A stretch of DNA of 64,000 bases. Source: Marinobacter orientalis. Lineage in GTDB: Bacteria; Pseudomonadota; Gammaproteobacteria; Pseudomonadales; Oleiphilaceae. Shown here one piece after another: positions 46,974-55,876 of the stretch (position 1 is the first letter of the stretch; each line of letters opens with the position of its first letter). The DNA is taken from assembly GCF_004792665.1 (NCBI RefSeq), contig NZ_SRZX01000003.1, positions 248,001 through 312,000 on the forward strand. Direction: 5' to 3'. The translations under genes were made by a program, and so were the position numbers. A model generated the notes under the pieces. It did no database searches. It saw only the letters and a list, made by a program, of their open reading frames with translations, and had not been told where the DNA came from.

Positions 46974-48690
46974 GCTGACATCCGCAACACCGGCGCCAGC
47001 GGAGTTTCTGCCGCCAGGCACCCCGGATATCGAGATTGCCCGCTCGGTACAGCCTCAGTCCATGCTGCTGTTGGCCCAGCAGCGTTTTGGCTTGCCGGCT
47101 GAGAGCCTGGTGCCTTTTGGCCACTATAAGGCCAAGCTGGACATGGCCTATGTGGATACTTCCGACACCGCCCCCCGCGGCAAGCTGGTACTGGTGACCG
47201 CCATTACGCCAACGCCGGCGGGGGAGGGCAAGACCACCACCAGCGTTGGCCTGAACGATGGCTTTAATCGGCTGGGGGTACGCTCTTCGGTGTGCCTGCG
47301 TGAGCCATCCCTGGGTCCCTGTTTTGGCATGAAGGGGGGTGCTGCCGGCGGAGGCCGCGCCCAGGTGATTCCGATGGAGGATATCAACCTGCATTTCAAT
47401 GGTGACTTTCACGCCATTACCACGGCCCACAATCTGCTGGCATCGCTGATCGACAACCACATCCACTGGGGTAATGAAGCAGGCCTGGACCCGCGCCATG
47501 TAAGCTGGCGAAGAGTTCTGGACATCACCGACCGTTCCCTGCGCAACATGGTGTGTGGCCTGGGTGGCGCGGCCCATGGCGTGCCCCGAGAGACCGGCTT
47601 CGATATCACTGTCTCATCGGAGATCATGGCGATCCTGTGCCTCGCAGACGGACGCGAGGACCTGAAGCAGCGGCTGGGTAATATCATCGTCGGCAGACGT
47701 CCCGACATGTCTCCGGTCACTGTTCGTGACCTGGGCGTGGAGGGCTCACTGACCGTTCTGCTGAAAGAAGCACTGCAGCCGAACCTGGTGCAGAGCCTGG
47801 AGCACAACCCGGTATTCATCCATGGCGGACCCTTTGCCAATATCGCCCATGGCTGCAATTCCGTCACTGCCACCCGCGCTGCCCTGGCCCTGAACGATGT
47901 GGTGGTGACCGAGGCTGGTTTTGGTGCCGATCTTGGCGCCGAGAAGTTCATCAATATCAAGTGCCGGCACACCGGCCTGCGGCCCGACGCCGCCGTGGTT
48001 GTCTGTACCATCCGGGCCCTCAAGATGCAGGGCGGTGTTGCCCGCAGCCAACTGGGTATTCCCGACCTGGCGGCATTGCGTAAGGGCGCTGCCAATCTGG
48101 AGCGACACATTCGCAATCTGCAACAGTTCGGTCTGACACCGGTGGTGTGTATCAATCGCTTCCCGGACGATGCTGAAGAGGAAATGGCACTGGTTCAGTC
48201 CATCAGCGAAGGCCTGGGAGTAAGGGCAGTGCCCGCCGACCACTGGGCAACCGGAGGTGAAGGCGCCACGGAACTGGCCCAGGCGGTGCTTGATCAGATG
48301 GACGAGGGCACGCCGGAGATCAGATTTCTCTATGAGGACAGCCTGCCCCTGGCGGACAAGATTCGCACCATTGCCACCCGCATCTACCATGCCGGTAGTG
48401 TGGAATTCACAACCGTGGCCAAGCGACAGCTGGAAGAATACGAGAGCCTGGGCTTTGGCCATCTGCCGGTGTGCATCGCCAAGACTCAATACAGCTTTTC
48501 GGCGGATTCCGCGGTCAGGGGAGCACCGTCCGGGCATACGCTGCCGGTGAGGGAAGTGCGCCTGGCCGCCGGAGCCGGATTCGTGGTGGCGATCTGTGGC
48601 GATATCATGACCATGCCGGGCCTGCCCAGGCGCCCGGCCGCCATGGATATTGCCCTGGATGATAATGGTCTGGTGGTGGGATTAACCTGA
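46954..48690 (+). CDS. fhs: Formate-tetrahydrofolate ligase
   Basis: A 578-aa ligase with the nucleotide-binding loop TPTPAGEGKTTTSVGL and typical LREPSLGPCFGMKGGAAGGG region. The enzyme makes 10-formyl-THF from formate and ATP, and can run in reverse to yield ATP and formate from THF-bound carbon. ATG 46954 follows AGGGGA and overlaps the MetF-like gene, so the three genes are one operon. It ends 9 bp inside the end of the convergent regulator gene. Confidence 0.95.
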   Translation: MSLQYNKLTSATPAPAEFLPPGTPDIEIARSVQPQSMLLLAQQRFGLPAESLVPFGHYKAKLDMAYVDTSDTAPRGKLVLVTAITPTPAGEGKTTTSVGLNDGFNRLGVRSSVCLREPSLGPCFGMKGGAAGGGRAQVIPMEDINLHFNGDFHAITTAHNLLASLIDNHIHWGNEAGLDPRHVSWRRVLDITDRSLRNMVCGLGGAAHGVPRETGFDITVSSEIMAILCLADGREDLKQRLGNIIVGRRPDMSPVTVRDLGVEGSLTVLLKEALQPNLVQSLEHNPVFIHGGPFANIAHGCNSVTATRAALALNDVVVTEAGFGADLGAEKFINIKCRHTGLRPDAAVVVCTIRALKMQGGVARSQLGIPDLAALRKGAANLERHIRNLQQFGLTPVVCINRFPDDAEEEMALVQSISEGLGVRAVPADHWATGGEGATELAQAVLDQMDEGTPEIRFLYEDSLPLADKIRTIATRIYHAGSVEFTTVAKRQLEEYESLGFGHLPVCIAKTQYSFSADSAVRGAPSGHTLPVREVRLAAGAGFVVAICGDIMTMPGLPRRPAAMDIALDDNGLVVGLT

Positions 48691-49794
48691 GTCGCTGCTC
48701 TCGAATGTGCCGTAGGTGGGCTCGGTGCGGGCGCGCTTCAGGGCCTGTCGGGAGGACGATGGCAGGCTGGCCATGGTGTCCGGCAGGGTGTCATTGGCCT
48801 CGGCCGGAGGGCAGAATTCCATCCGTTCATATTTGGGAGCCCGACCCATGAGTTTGCGATAGCAGCGGCTGAAGTGGGTGGCGGAGACAAAACCGCACAT
48901 GGAGGCAATCTCCACGATAGAGCAGGAGGTCTGCTTGATCAGCCGGCGTGCGCGGTTCAGTCGCACCCGCAGGTAATAACGCGAGGGCGTGCAGCCCATG
49001 TGTTTGAGGAATAGCCGTTCCAGTTGTCGGCGCGATATTCCGGCCAGTGCCGCCAGTTCCTGCAGCTCGATGGGTTCTTCGATATTGGCTTCCATCAGCT
49101 GAGCGGCTTCCGCCAGCTTGGGTTGCGCGCAGGCCAGTCCCGGATGCATGGGCATGGGCTGCTGTTCCCTTTCCTCGCGCACCCGGTCGCAGACAAACAT
49201 GTGGGCGATCGCATTGCTGAGCTCCTGGCCATGACGCCGTGCCAGGAAGCTGAGCATCATGTGCATGGGCACGGTGCCGCCGGTGCAGGTCATGCGTTCC
49301 CGCTCAACGGTGAACAGGCGGTTGTTGGTCTGGACCCGGGGAAAGCCTTCCTGCATGGCTTCCAGGCATTCCCAGTGGGCACTGCAGGCATGGCCGTCAA
49401 GCAGGCCTGCGCTGGCCAGGACATAAGGCCCGGTGCAGACAGCGCCCATCAGCACATGCCGTCGGGCCATCAGTTTCAGCCAGTTGACTTCCTTGCGGGA
49501 AAAGCTGCGGGTGACATCAATGCCGGCAACCACAATCACCAGGTCGAAGCTGTGTTCTTCCTGAATGGAGGCGTCCGGTACCATGGTGATGCCGTCACTG
49601 GCGCGGGCATAGTCGCCCGTTGCGGTGAGCAGTTTCCAGGAATAGAGCTCGGTGCCTGCCAACTGGTTGGCCATACGCAGGGGCTCGACAGCGGTGGCCA
49701 GAGCAATCAGGGTAAAGTTTTCGATCAGCAGAAAGCCGACCCGGTAGGGCTCTTGCGTGGGCCTGTTTGTGAACGGGCCTGTATCAGTGGTCAC
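48682..49794 (-). CDS. GbdR-like AraC/GlxA-family transcriptional regulator
   Basis: A 370-aa regulator: N-terminal GATase1/DJ-1-like domain (FLLIENFTLIALATAVEPLRMANQL, GAVCTGPYVLASAGLLDG, SAHWECLEAMQE) and C-terminal AraC HTH (LAALAGISRRQLERLFLKHM, VRLNRARRLIKQTSCSIVEIASMCGFVSATHFSRCYR). It closely follows P. aeruginosa GbdR, the glycine betaine/dimethylglycine-sensing activator. GTG 49794 with AAGGGGG 6-8 bp upstream is preferred over ATG 49821. Likely controller of the nearby one-carbon genes. Confidence 0.85.
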   Translation of the reverse strand: MTTDTGPFTNRPTQEPYRVGFLLIENFTLIALATAVEPLRMANQLAGTELYSWKLLTATGDYARASDGITMVPDASIQEEHSFDLVIVVAGIDVTRSFSRKEVNWLKLMARRHVLMGAVCTGPYVLASAGLLDGHACSAHWECLEAMQEGFPRVQTNNRLFTVERERMTCTGGTVPMHMMLSFLARRHGQELSNAIAHMFVCDRVREEREQQPMPMHPGLACAQPKLAEAAQLMEANIEEPIELQELAALAGISRRQLERLFLKHMGCTPSRYYLRVRLNRARRLIKQTSCSIVEIASMCGFVSATHFSRCYRKLMGRAPKYERMEFCPPAEANDTLPDTMASLPSSSRQALKRARTEPTYGTFESSDSG

Positions 49795-49880
49795 GATTAA
49801 CCCCCTTGCCCGCCTGGGCATGGTGCGGCAGTCAGTACCCGGGACGTCCGTGTCAGCCACCACAACCTGAACACTAGTTG

Positions 49881-49899
49881 TTGCACTTGGATAGTGCAA
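49881..49899. promoter_or_regulatory. 19-bp palindrome in the regulator/sdaA intergenic region
   Basis: Perfect 7-bp arms TTGCACT and AGTGCAA with a 5-bp centre (TGGAT). It lies in the 307-bp gap between the divergent regulator (start 49794) and sdaA (start 50102), the only notable structure I see there. It could be an operator for the GbdR-like protein or another factor. Confidence 0.45.
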
Positions 49900-50101
49900 T
49901 GAGTGATCAGTTCCATTGTGAATTCATTCTAGGGCGGCGGTCAGACTGTCAATGGTCCACATGCGACATCATGGGCTTCAGGATGGTCCTGGCGCGACTT
50001 GCCGGCTGTCGTAAATTATCGTTCCGGTGTCGTCCGCGAGCATGCGGTCGGGCAGCGGTGGCGATATCGTTGAAGCGGATCCCCCGACAGGAGTCAGCAA
50101 A

Positions 50102-51484
50102 TTGGCGATCAGTCTGTTCGAGCTGTTCAAGGTAGGCATTGGTCCTTCCAGTTCCCATACCGTCGGCCCCATGAGGGCGGCAGGACGGTTTGTTGCAGCG
50201 CTTGAGGCAGAAGGCCTGGTGGTATCGGTAAATCGGCTCAAGGTGTCGCTTTACGGCTCTCTGGGCGCTACCGGCAAGGGCCATGGTACCGGCCCTGCGG
50301 TGATGATGGGGCTGGAAGGGGAACTGCCTGACCGTATCGACCCCGAGCAGATGCCGGCCCGCCTGGGGCGAATCAGGAGCACCGGGATGCTGTCACTGTC
50401 AGGGCAACAGCCGGTTCGCTTCCGCGAGACCAGCGACCTGGTGTACTACCGCCGGAAATCATTACCGGACCATCCCAATGGCATGATCTGCCTGGCGTTT
50501 GATCCGGAGGGACGGTGCCTGTGCGAAAAGACCTACTATTCAGTGGGCGGTGGATTTGTAATGGATGCAGCGGCCGACGGCACTGCGGGTATTCGCGAGG
50601 ATGACACGCCACAGCCATATCCCTTCGGCAGCGGCAAGGCATTGCTGGCGCTTTGCCGGCAGCACGATCTGACCATCGCCGAGATCATGTATGCCAACGA
50701 GCAGGCCTGGCGCACGCCGACTGAGATTCGCTGTGGCATCCTGGAACTCTGGCGGGTAATGCGGGCCTGCGTACAGAACGGTATCCGGCATGAGGGAGAG
50801 CTGCCAGGCGGTCTCAGGGTCCGGCGCCGGGCCGCGCTGCTATATCGGTCATTGATGGACAAGCAGCGGGTGGATCTGATCTCACCATCCCTGAGCGCGC
50901 TGGACTGGGTCAATCTCTATGCCCTGGCCGTCAACGAAGAAAACGCCGCCGGCGGGCGGATTGTAACGGCGCCCACCAATGGTGCGGCGGGCATTATTCC
51001 GGCGGTGCTCCATTACTACTGGGAGTTCTGCCCGCACGCAAACGAAGACGGCATTGTGCGTTTCATGCTGACCGCGGCCGCCATAGGCCTGCTGTTCAAG
51101 AAAAATGCATCCATTTCCGGAGCCGAAGTAGGGTGCCAGGGCGAGGTTGGTTCGGCCTGCGCCATGGCAGCGGCCGGTCTTGCAGCGGCGACTGGCGGCT
51201 CCCCGGAGCAGGTGGAAAATGCTGCGGAAATCGGCATGGAGCATCACCTGGGCATGACCTGTGACCCCATTGGCGGGCTGGTGCAGATTCCCTGCATTGA
51301 ACGCAACGCCATGGCCTCGGTGAAAGCCATCGATGCCGCCATCATGGCCCTGCGGGGTGATGGCAAACACTTCGTGTCGCTGGACAAGGTGCTGCACACC
51401 ATGAGGGAGACCGGCCGCGACATGCTGGACAAGTACAAGGAAACCGCAAGGGGAGGGCTGGCGGTCAACATCATTGAATGCTGA
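50102..51484 (+). CDS. L-serine dehydratase, single-chain iron-sulfur type
   Basis: A 460-aa L-serine ammonia-lyase that converts serine to pyruvate and ammonia. The N-terminal [21 protein letters not shown] and the Cys ligands of its 4Fe-4S cluster ([30 protein letters not shown]) are clear. The start is most likely TTG 50102, with AGGAG 10 bp before it, giving the family start AISLFELF. In this setting it would drain serine made from glycine and methylene-THF. Confidence 0.9.
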   Translation: MAISLFELFKVGIGPSSSHTVGPMRAAGRFVAALEAEGLVVSVNRLKVSLYGSLGATGKGHGTGPAVMMGLEGELPDRIDPEQMPARLGRIRSTGMLSLSGQQPVRFRETSDLVYYRRKSLPDHPNGMICLAFDPEGRCLCEKTYYSVGGGFVMDAAADGTAGIREDDTPQPYPFGSGKALLALCRQHDLTIAEIMYANEQAWRTPTEIRCGILELWRVMRACVQNGIRHEGELPGGLRVRRRAALLYRSLMDKQRVDLISPSLSALDWVNLYALAVNEENAAGGRIVTAPTNGAAGIIPAVLHYYWEFCPHANEDGIVRFMLTAAAIGLLFKKNASISGAEVGCQGEVGSACAMAAAGLAAATGGSPEQVENAAEIGMEHHLGMTCDPIGGLVQIPCIERNAMASVKAIDAAIMALRGDGKHFVSLDKVLHTMRETGRDMLDKYKETARGGLAVNIIEC

Positions 51485-51510
51485 TCGCCAGCCTCATTCG
51501 GGAAAGCCGG

Positions 51511-54081
51511 TCAGGACCTGACCCGTTCGTTGTCCGGATCAAACAGCGCCCGGTAACCTACCGCCTCGATACGGACGGGATAGTGCTCCTGGAAGTATTC
51601 CAGGGTCAGTTCCCGGCCTTCCTGGGCATACTCTGCCGGAATATAGCCCAACAGGATGATCCTGCCGACAGACGGCCCCCAGGCTGCGCTGGTGTTATAG
51701 GAACGCCGGCCCTGGCTGTCCACCAGTACGTCGCCGGTTTGCGGGTCCAGGATCGGCCACTGACCCACCGGATAACGAAGCACGCCACTGGCGTCCCGGT
51801 GCTCGGTCATGGTCATGGTGCACAGGTAGGCCGCCTGGTGTGGCCATTCCCGCTGTTCCAGGTAAGCGGCCTTGCCGTGGAAGTCCGCGTCTTTGACCTT
51901 GGGCCGCTGTAATCCGGCTTCATACAGATTGTATTCCGTTTCCAGGTCCACGTTCTGCAGCCGCAGGCTCTTCTCCAGGCGCCGGGTGTTGGCGTAGGTT
52001 TCGATGCCTACCGGGGTAACGCCGGCCTCAAATAAAAGATCCCAGATCCGCAGGCCATAACTGAACGGGAAGTAGAGTTCCCAACCCTGCTCGCCCACGT
52101 AGGAAATCCGGAAAGCCCAGACCGGAACGCCCTGAACGTTCAGCTCCCGCGCGGTGGCAAAGGGGAAGTTCTCTGCCGACAGTTCGTCCGGATCAGAGAC
52201 GAACTGTGCCAGGGTTTCCCGGGCCTTCGGGCCCCAGAGCCCCAGGGTCGCCAGCTCATCGGTGCGATCCTGCACGCGGATTTCGCCCAGGCCTTTCTCC
52301 CTGGCCATGCGGGTGATCCAGCAGTAGTCCCGGTGGCCGGTATCGCCACCGCAGATCACCCGATAATCGTTGTCACTGCGGCGAATGATGGTCAGGTCGG
52401 AGCGGATGCCGCCACGGCCATCGAGAAAGTGGGTGTAGACGCCTTTGCCGTGGGGCGTGGTTCCGCCAACTTTGGCCACTGACAGGTATTCCAGCAGCGC
52501 CTCCGCATCCTTCCCGGATATGTCGAAGATTGCAAAGTGGGAGAGATTGATCATGCCCACCGATTCGCTCATCTCCAGTTGCTCGGCATTCGATACCTCC
52601 CAGAAATGCCGCGCGTCCCACTCGTGTTCCCGCACCGGGATAAGGTCACGGTGTTTCGCCAGCAATGTGGACTCGTTGGCGGCATAGCCGTGGGCGCGCT
52701 CCCAGCCTGCGGCTTCCATGAAATAGGCACCCAGTTCAACCTCCCGCAGGTAGAAGGGGCTGGTTCGCATCTTGCGGCTGGTGAGGTAGGGCTCCCGGGG
52801 ATGAACCGCCGGTGTATAGATCTTTTTTGCAGTCTCGTAGCAGCGGTCGTAGACATAATCCGGGGTTTTCTGCAGCGGGTAGTGGCGGGCAATATCGATA
52901 CTGTGAGGATCCATCTCCGGCGAGCCATGGGTCATCCAGTCCGCCAGAATTTTGCCCGCGCCCGGACCGTCTTTGACCCAGACTGCCTCACAGAACCACA
53001 GGTTGCGTACTTCCGGGGATTCGCCCATCAACGAGCCACCATCAGGCGTTACCGACAGCAGGCCGTTGAAGGAATGCTTTTCCTCCCAGCCCAGTTCACC
53101 CAGGATCGGAGTCATTTCGATGGCTTTTTCATAGGCATCCATAACCTGTTCCAGGGAAAGATCCCGCATCGACGGCGACATCCGTGCCTCGCCGGGCTCG
53201 GCAATGGCGCCGGGATAGACCAGCCGGGGGTTTTCTGACTCGTAATAGCCCCACTCGATCCGGCCACCCTCAGTGGTGGTAGGGTCACCGGTGTCACGAA
53301 CATAGGCGGAGTTGCCCTGATCGCGGAACAGCGGATAGACAATCTGTTTGCCGGTGCCGGCCAGTTCTTCGTAGGGGCCGAAGAACAGCAGCGGGTGCTC
53401 CAGCGGCATCAGCGGCAGCGGTGAATTGGCGGTGTTGGCCATTAATGGCCCCCAGATGCCCATGGAGAGCACCACGTAATCGGTTTCGATGTAGCCCTTG
53501 TGGGTTTCAACGCCACGTACCTGGCCGTCCTGGACATCGATGCGGATAGCCGGTGTGTAGGCGAAGGCCTGCAGTTTGCCGGTAGCGACCGCTTCTTCCA
53601 CCAGATCGCCGGCGACTTTCTGGGAGCGGGGCACCACCAGGCCGGCATCCGGGTCCCACATGGCCCCCTGGATCTGGCTTTCCTCCAGCAGGGGGAAGAG
53701 TTCTTTCGCCTGGCCCGGCGAAATCATGCTGACGTTGGTGCCGAAGGCCTTCCCGGAACCCACCTTGCGGCGGAGCTCATCCATGCGCTCGTCATCGTCG
53801 ATACGGGCCACTTCCATCCCGCCGCACTTCACATAATTGCCACGCTTTGCATAGAAGGCCTGGCTGTATTTGGTGGTGTAGATGTTCAGCTTGTCATGGG
53901 AGGTGGTGAAGCAAAAATCCGATGCGTGGGACGTGGAGCTGATGTCCGAGGGAATGGCAGACTTTTCCAACCCTACGATGTCATCCCAGCCCAGCTCAAT
54001 CAGGTGGTGGGCTACCGAGGACCCGACGATACCGCCCTGACCGATGATGACGACTTTTGCACGTTTCGGTAATTGTGCCAT
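51511..54081 (-). CDS. FAD-dependent dimethylglycine/sarcosine dehydrogenase-like enzyme with folate (GcvT) domain
   Basis: An 856-aa fusion. Residues 1-440: DAO-type flavoprotein (VVIIGQGGIVGSSVAHHLIELG dinucleotide fold; STSHASDFCF where the family has the FAD-linked His region STWHAAG). Residues about 450-856: GcvT-like folate domain (GMINLSHFAIFDISGKDAEALLEYL, GWELYFPFSYGLRIWDLLFEAG, GIETYANTRRLEKSLRL). Such enzymes oxidise N-methyl groups and pass formaldehyde to THF as methylene-THF. ATG 54081 (MAQLPKRAKV) has GGGGGA upstream. Convergent with sdaA. Which N-methyl substrate is used cannot be read. Confidence 0.83.
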   Translation of the reverse strand: MAQLPKRAKVVIIGQGGIVGSSVAHHLIELGWDDIVGLEKSAIPSDISSTSHASDFCFTTSHDKLNIYTTKYSQAFYAKRGNYVKCGGMEVARIDDDERMDELRRKVGSGKAFGTNVSMISPGQAKELFPLLEESQIQGAMWDPDAGLVVPRSQKVAGDLVEEAVATGKLQAFAYTPAIRIDVQDGQVRGVETHKGYIETDYVVLSMGIWGPLMANTANSPLPLMPLEHPLLFFGPYEELAGTGKQIVYPLFRDQGNSAYVRDTGDPTTTEGGRIEWGYYESENPRLVYPGAIAEPGEARMSPSMRDLSLEQVMDAYEKAIEMTPILGELGWEEKHSFNGLLSVTPDGGSLMGESPEVRNLWFCEAVWVKDGPGAGKILADWMTHGSPEMDPHSIDIARHYPLQKTPDYVYDRCYETAKKIYTPAVHPREPYLTSRKMRTSPFYLREVELGAYFMEAAGWERAHGYAANESTLLAKHRDLIPVREHEWDARHFWEVSNAEQLEMSESVGMINLSHFAIFDISGKDAEALLEYLSVAKVGGTTPHGKGVYTHFLDGRGGIRSDLTIIRRSDNDYRVICGGDTGHRDYCWITRMAREKGLGEIRVQDRTDELATLGLWGPKARETLAQFVSDPDELSAENFPFATARELNVQGVPVWAFRISYVGEQGWELYFPFSYGLRIWDLLFEAGVTPVGIETYANTRRLEKSLRLQNVDLETEYNLYEAGLQRPKVKDADFHGKAAYLEQREWPHQAAYLCTMTMTEHRDASGVLRYPVGQWPILDPQTGDVLVDSQGRRSYNTSAAWGPSVGRIILLGYIPAEYAQEGRELTLEYFQEHYPVRIEAVGYRALFDPDNERVRS

Positions 54082-54099
54082 CTTGATTTCCCCCTTTAC

Positions 54100-54148
54100 C
54101 CACATTGAACGTCCGCGTGCATGGCGGCACGACCCTGATTCAATGTGG
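54100..54148 (-). promoter_or_regulatory. Inverted repeat just upstream of the flavoprotein gene
   Basis: Arms CCACATTGAA (54100-54109) and TTCAATGTGG (54139-54148) are a perfect 10-bp inverted repeat with a 29-bp centre. It ends about 10 bp before the GGGGG ribosome-binding site. It may be an operator or an mRNA hairpin affecting translation. Confidence 0.45.
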
Positions 54149-54226
54149 CCCTGATTGTTCGGGGGCGGTAAATCCAATACGACATCAAGCCGTCCAAAAA
54201 CGGCAGGGAGAGTGGGGGTGTAGCCC

Positions 54227-55282
54227 TCAATCCTGCTCAACCCTTTGCAGAAATTCTCCAATATGATCAAAGGCTTCTTCTGCCTCTGGCAGCATGTCAG
54301 GAAACATGTGCCATACGTGCACCATGCCGGGCCAGGTTTCCAGCTCTGCCGGTGAGCCCGAGTCTTTTGCCTTGTTGACGTAACGTCGGGCGTTGTCCAG
54401 CAGCATTTCCGAGTCGCTGGCATGGATCAGCACTGGCGGCAGATTTTGCAGATTGCCCCGCAGTGGCGACGCCAGCGGACTGGAGGGTGACAGGCGCATG
54501 CCAAAAAAACTCAGCCACCAGAGCACCGGCAGCGGCACCCGCATCAGGCTGCCAAAGGTAGGTCCAAGCAATGGATCCGTCTTAACGTTCAGGCGGTTGC
54601 TGGGGGCGGTCAGCGTGAGATCGGTGGATGGTGACAGGGCGATGGCGGCGTCTGCCTGGCGCAGGCCGTGGTCGCGAATCCACGCGATCAGCACCAGGGC
54701 ATGGCTGCCGCCCGCGGAGTCACCGGCCACCACAGTGAATTCGGCTGCCCCGGGGCCGTCAGGCCCGTGTTCGAGTATCCACTGATAGGCCTCCTGGCAG
54801 TCCCGCAGTCCTTCCCGGTAGCGGTGCTCCGGCAATAGCCGGTAATCCACGGCAAAAACAGCGGCATTGGCCACCCTGGACAACTGGTCGGTGATGGTGC
54901 GGTGGCTGCGGGGGCTGCCGGCAACCCAGGCCCCACCATGAATATAAAGCACGCGCCGCCGGATATTTACTCCGGGCGCCAATACCCATTCCCCTTTCGG
55001 CGCACCGGCACCGGACGGGCGGAATTGCGAAACGAATTTCCTGCCTTCGCTGAGGCCGTCCATGTGTCTGCGCAGGGCCATCAGACGGGCCTTGCCCTTG
55101 AGTTCCCTGGCAGAGCGACTCATTTCCCTGATGGTTTCCAGTACCTGCTTATGGCCCGGACTGGGGGTGTAGTCACGTTTCGGGAAATCGTCTCTGTCCA
55201 GGTGCGCTAGATTTTCACCACGAAGTACCAGCACCGTCATCAGAACAATTAATAGCATTAATGCCAGCACAAACCAGATCAT
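54227..55282 (-). CDS. Membrane-anchored alpha/beta hydrolase (hormone-sensitive lipase family)
   Basis: A 351-aa protein with an N-terminal anchor (MIWFVLALMLLIVLMTVLVL). The oxyanion motif is HGGAWVAGS and the nucleophile is GDSAGG, with Asp in DSEMLLDNA and His in MVHVWHMFP. It is an esterase/lipase of the HSL (GDSAG) group; the substrate is unknown. It is upstream of the flavoprotein gene on the same strand but separated by 145 bp with an inverted repeat, so a functional link is weak. Confidence 0.87.
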   Translation of the reverse strand: MIWFVLALMLLIVLMTVLVLRGENLAHLDRDDFPKRDYTPSPGHKQVLETIREMSRSARELKGKARLMALRRHMDGLSEGRKFVSQFRPSGAGAPKGEWVLAPGVNIRRRVLYIHGGAWVAGSPRSHRTITDQLSRVANAAVFAVDYRLLPEHRYREGLRDCQEAYQWILEHGPDGPGAAEFTVVAGDSAGGSHALVLIAWIRDHGLRQADAAIALSPSTDLTLTAPSNRLNVKTDPLLGPTFGSLMRVPLPVLWWLSFFGMRLSPSSPLASPLRGNLQNLPPVLIHASDSEMLLDNARRYVNKAKDSGSPAELETWPGMVHVWHMFPDMLPEAEEAFDHIGEFLQRVEQD

Positions 55283-55459
55283 GAATCAGCCTTTTGGCAA
55301 TCGACGTACTGTGATAACGGAGTTTTCACCTATTTGGAGGTCAAAGTAAACATCTGCAATCAGGTGAGTTCGCAGGCGCGTGAAAACGGGAAAAAATTGC
55401 CAAACGATGTCGTTGAGCGGGATCATGGTGGCAAATCAAATACAGGCTGAAGGTTAGCC

Positions 55460-55861
55460 ATGGCTGATGTTTATCAGATTCTCGCCGACATTGTTCTGAC
55501 CCTTCACATATTGGTGGTGGTCTTTGTTGTTCTCGGACTGATGCTGGTGCTGGCCGGGAATCGACTGGGCTGGCGCTGGGTGAACAATGCCTGGTTCCGG
55601 CTCGCGCATCTCGGCGCTATTGGCGTGGTGGTTGCGCAAGCCTGGCTGGGCGCCATCTGCCCGTTGACCACTCTGGAGATGTGGCTGCGCTCGAATGCGG
55701 GTGCGGAAGCTTATGGCGGCAGCTTTGTCGAACATTGGCTGCAGCAGGTTCTCTACTATGAGGCACCGGCCTGGGTATTTGTCACCGCCTACACCCTGTT
55801 CGGCCTGCTGGTAGCGGCAGCCTGGTGGCGCTTTCCGCCAAGGTTCAGGAAACGGCAGTAA
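55460..55861 (+). CDS. DUF2784 family membrane protein
   Basis: A 133-aa four-helix inner-membrane protein. The DUF2784 pattern is clear: LHILVVVFVVLGLML, then LGAICPLTTLEMWLR and AYGGSFVEHWLQQVLYYEAP. Function is unknown. It ends 15 bp from the convergent ftsH stop. Confidence 0.85.
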   Translation: MADVYQILADIVLTLHILVVVFVVLGLMLVLAGNRLGWRWVNNAWFRLAHLGAIGVVVAQAWLGAICPLTTLEMWLRSNAGAEAYGGSFVEHWLQQVLYYEAPAWVFVTAYTLFGLLVAAAWWRFPPRFRKRQ

Positions 55862-55876
55862 GGCCGGAGTGGGCGG

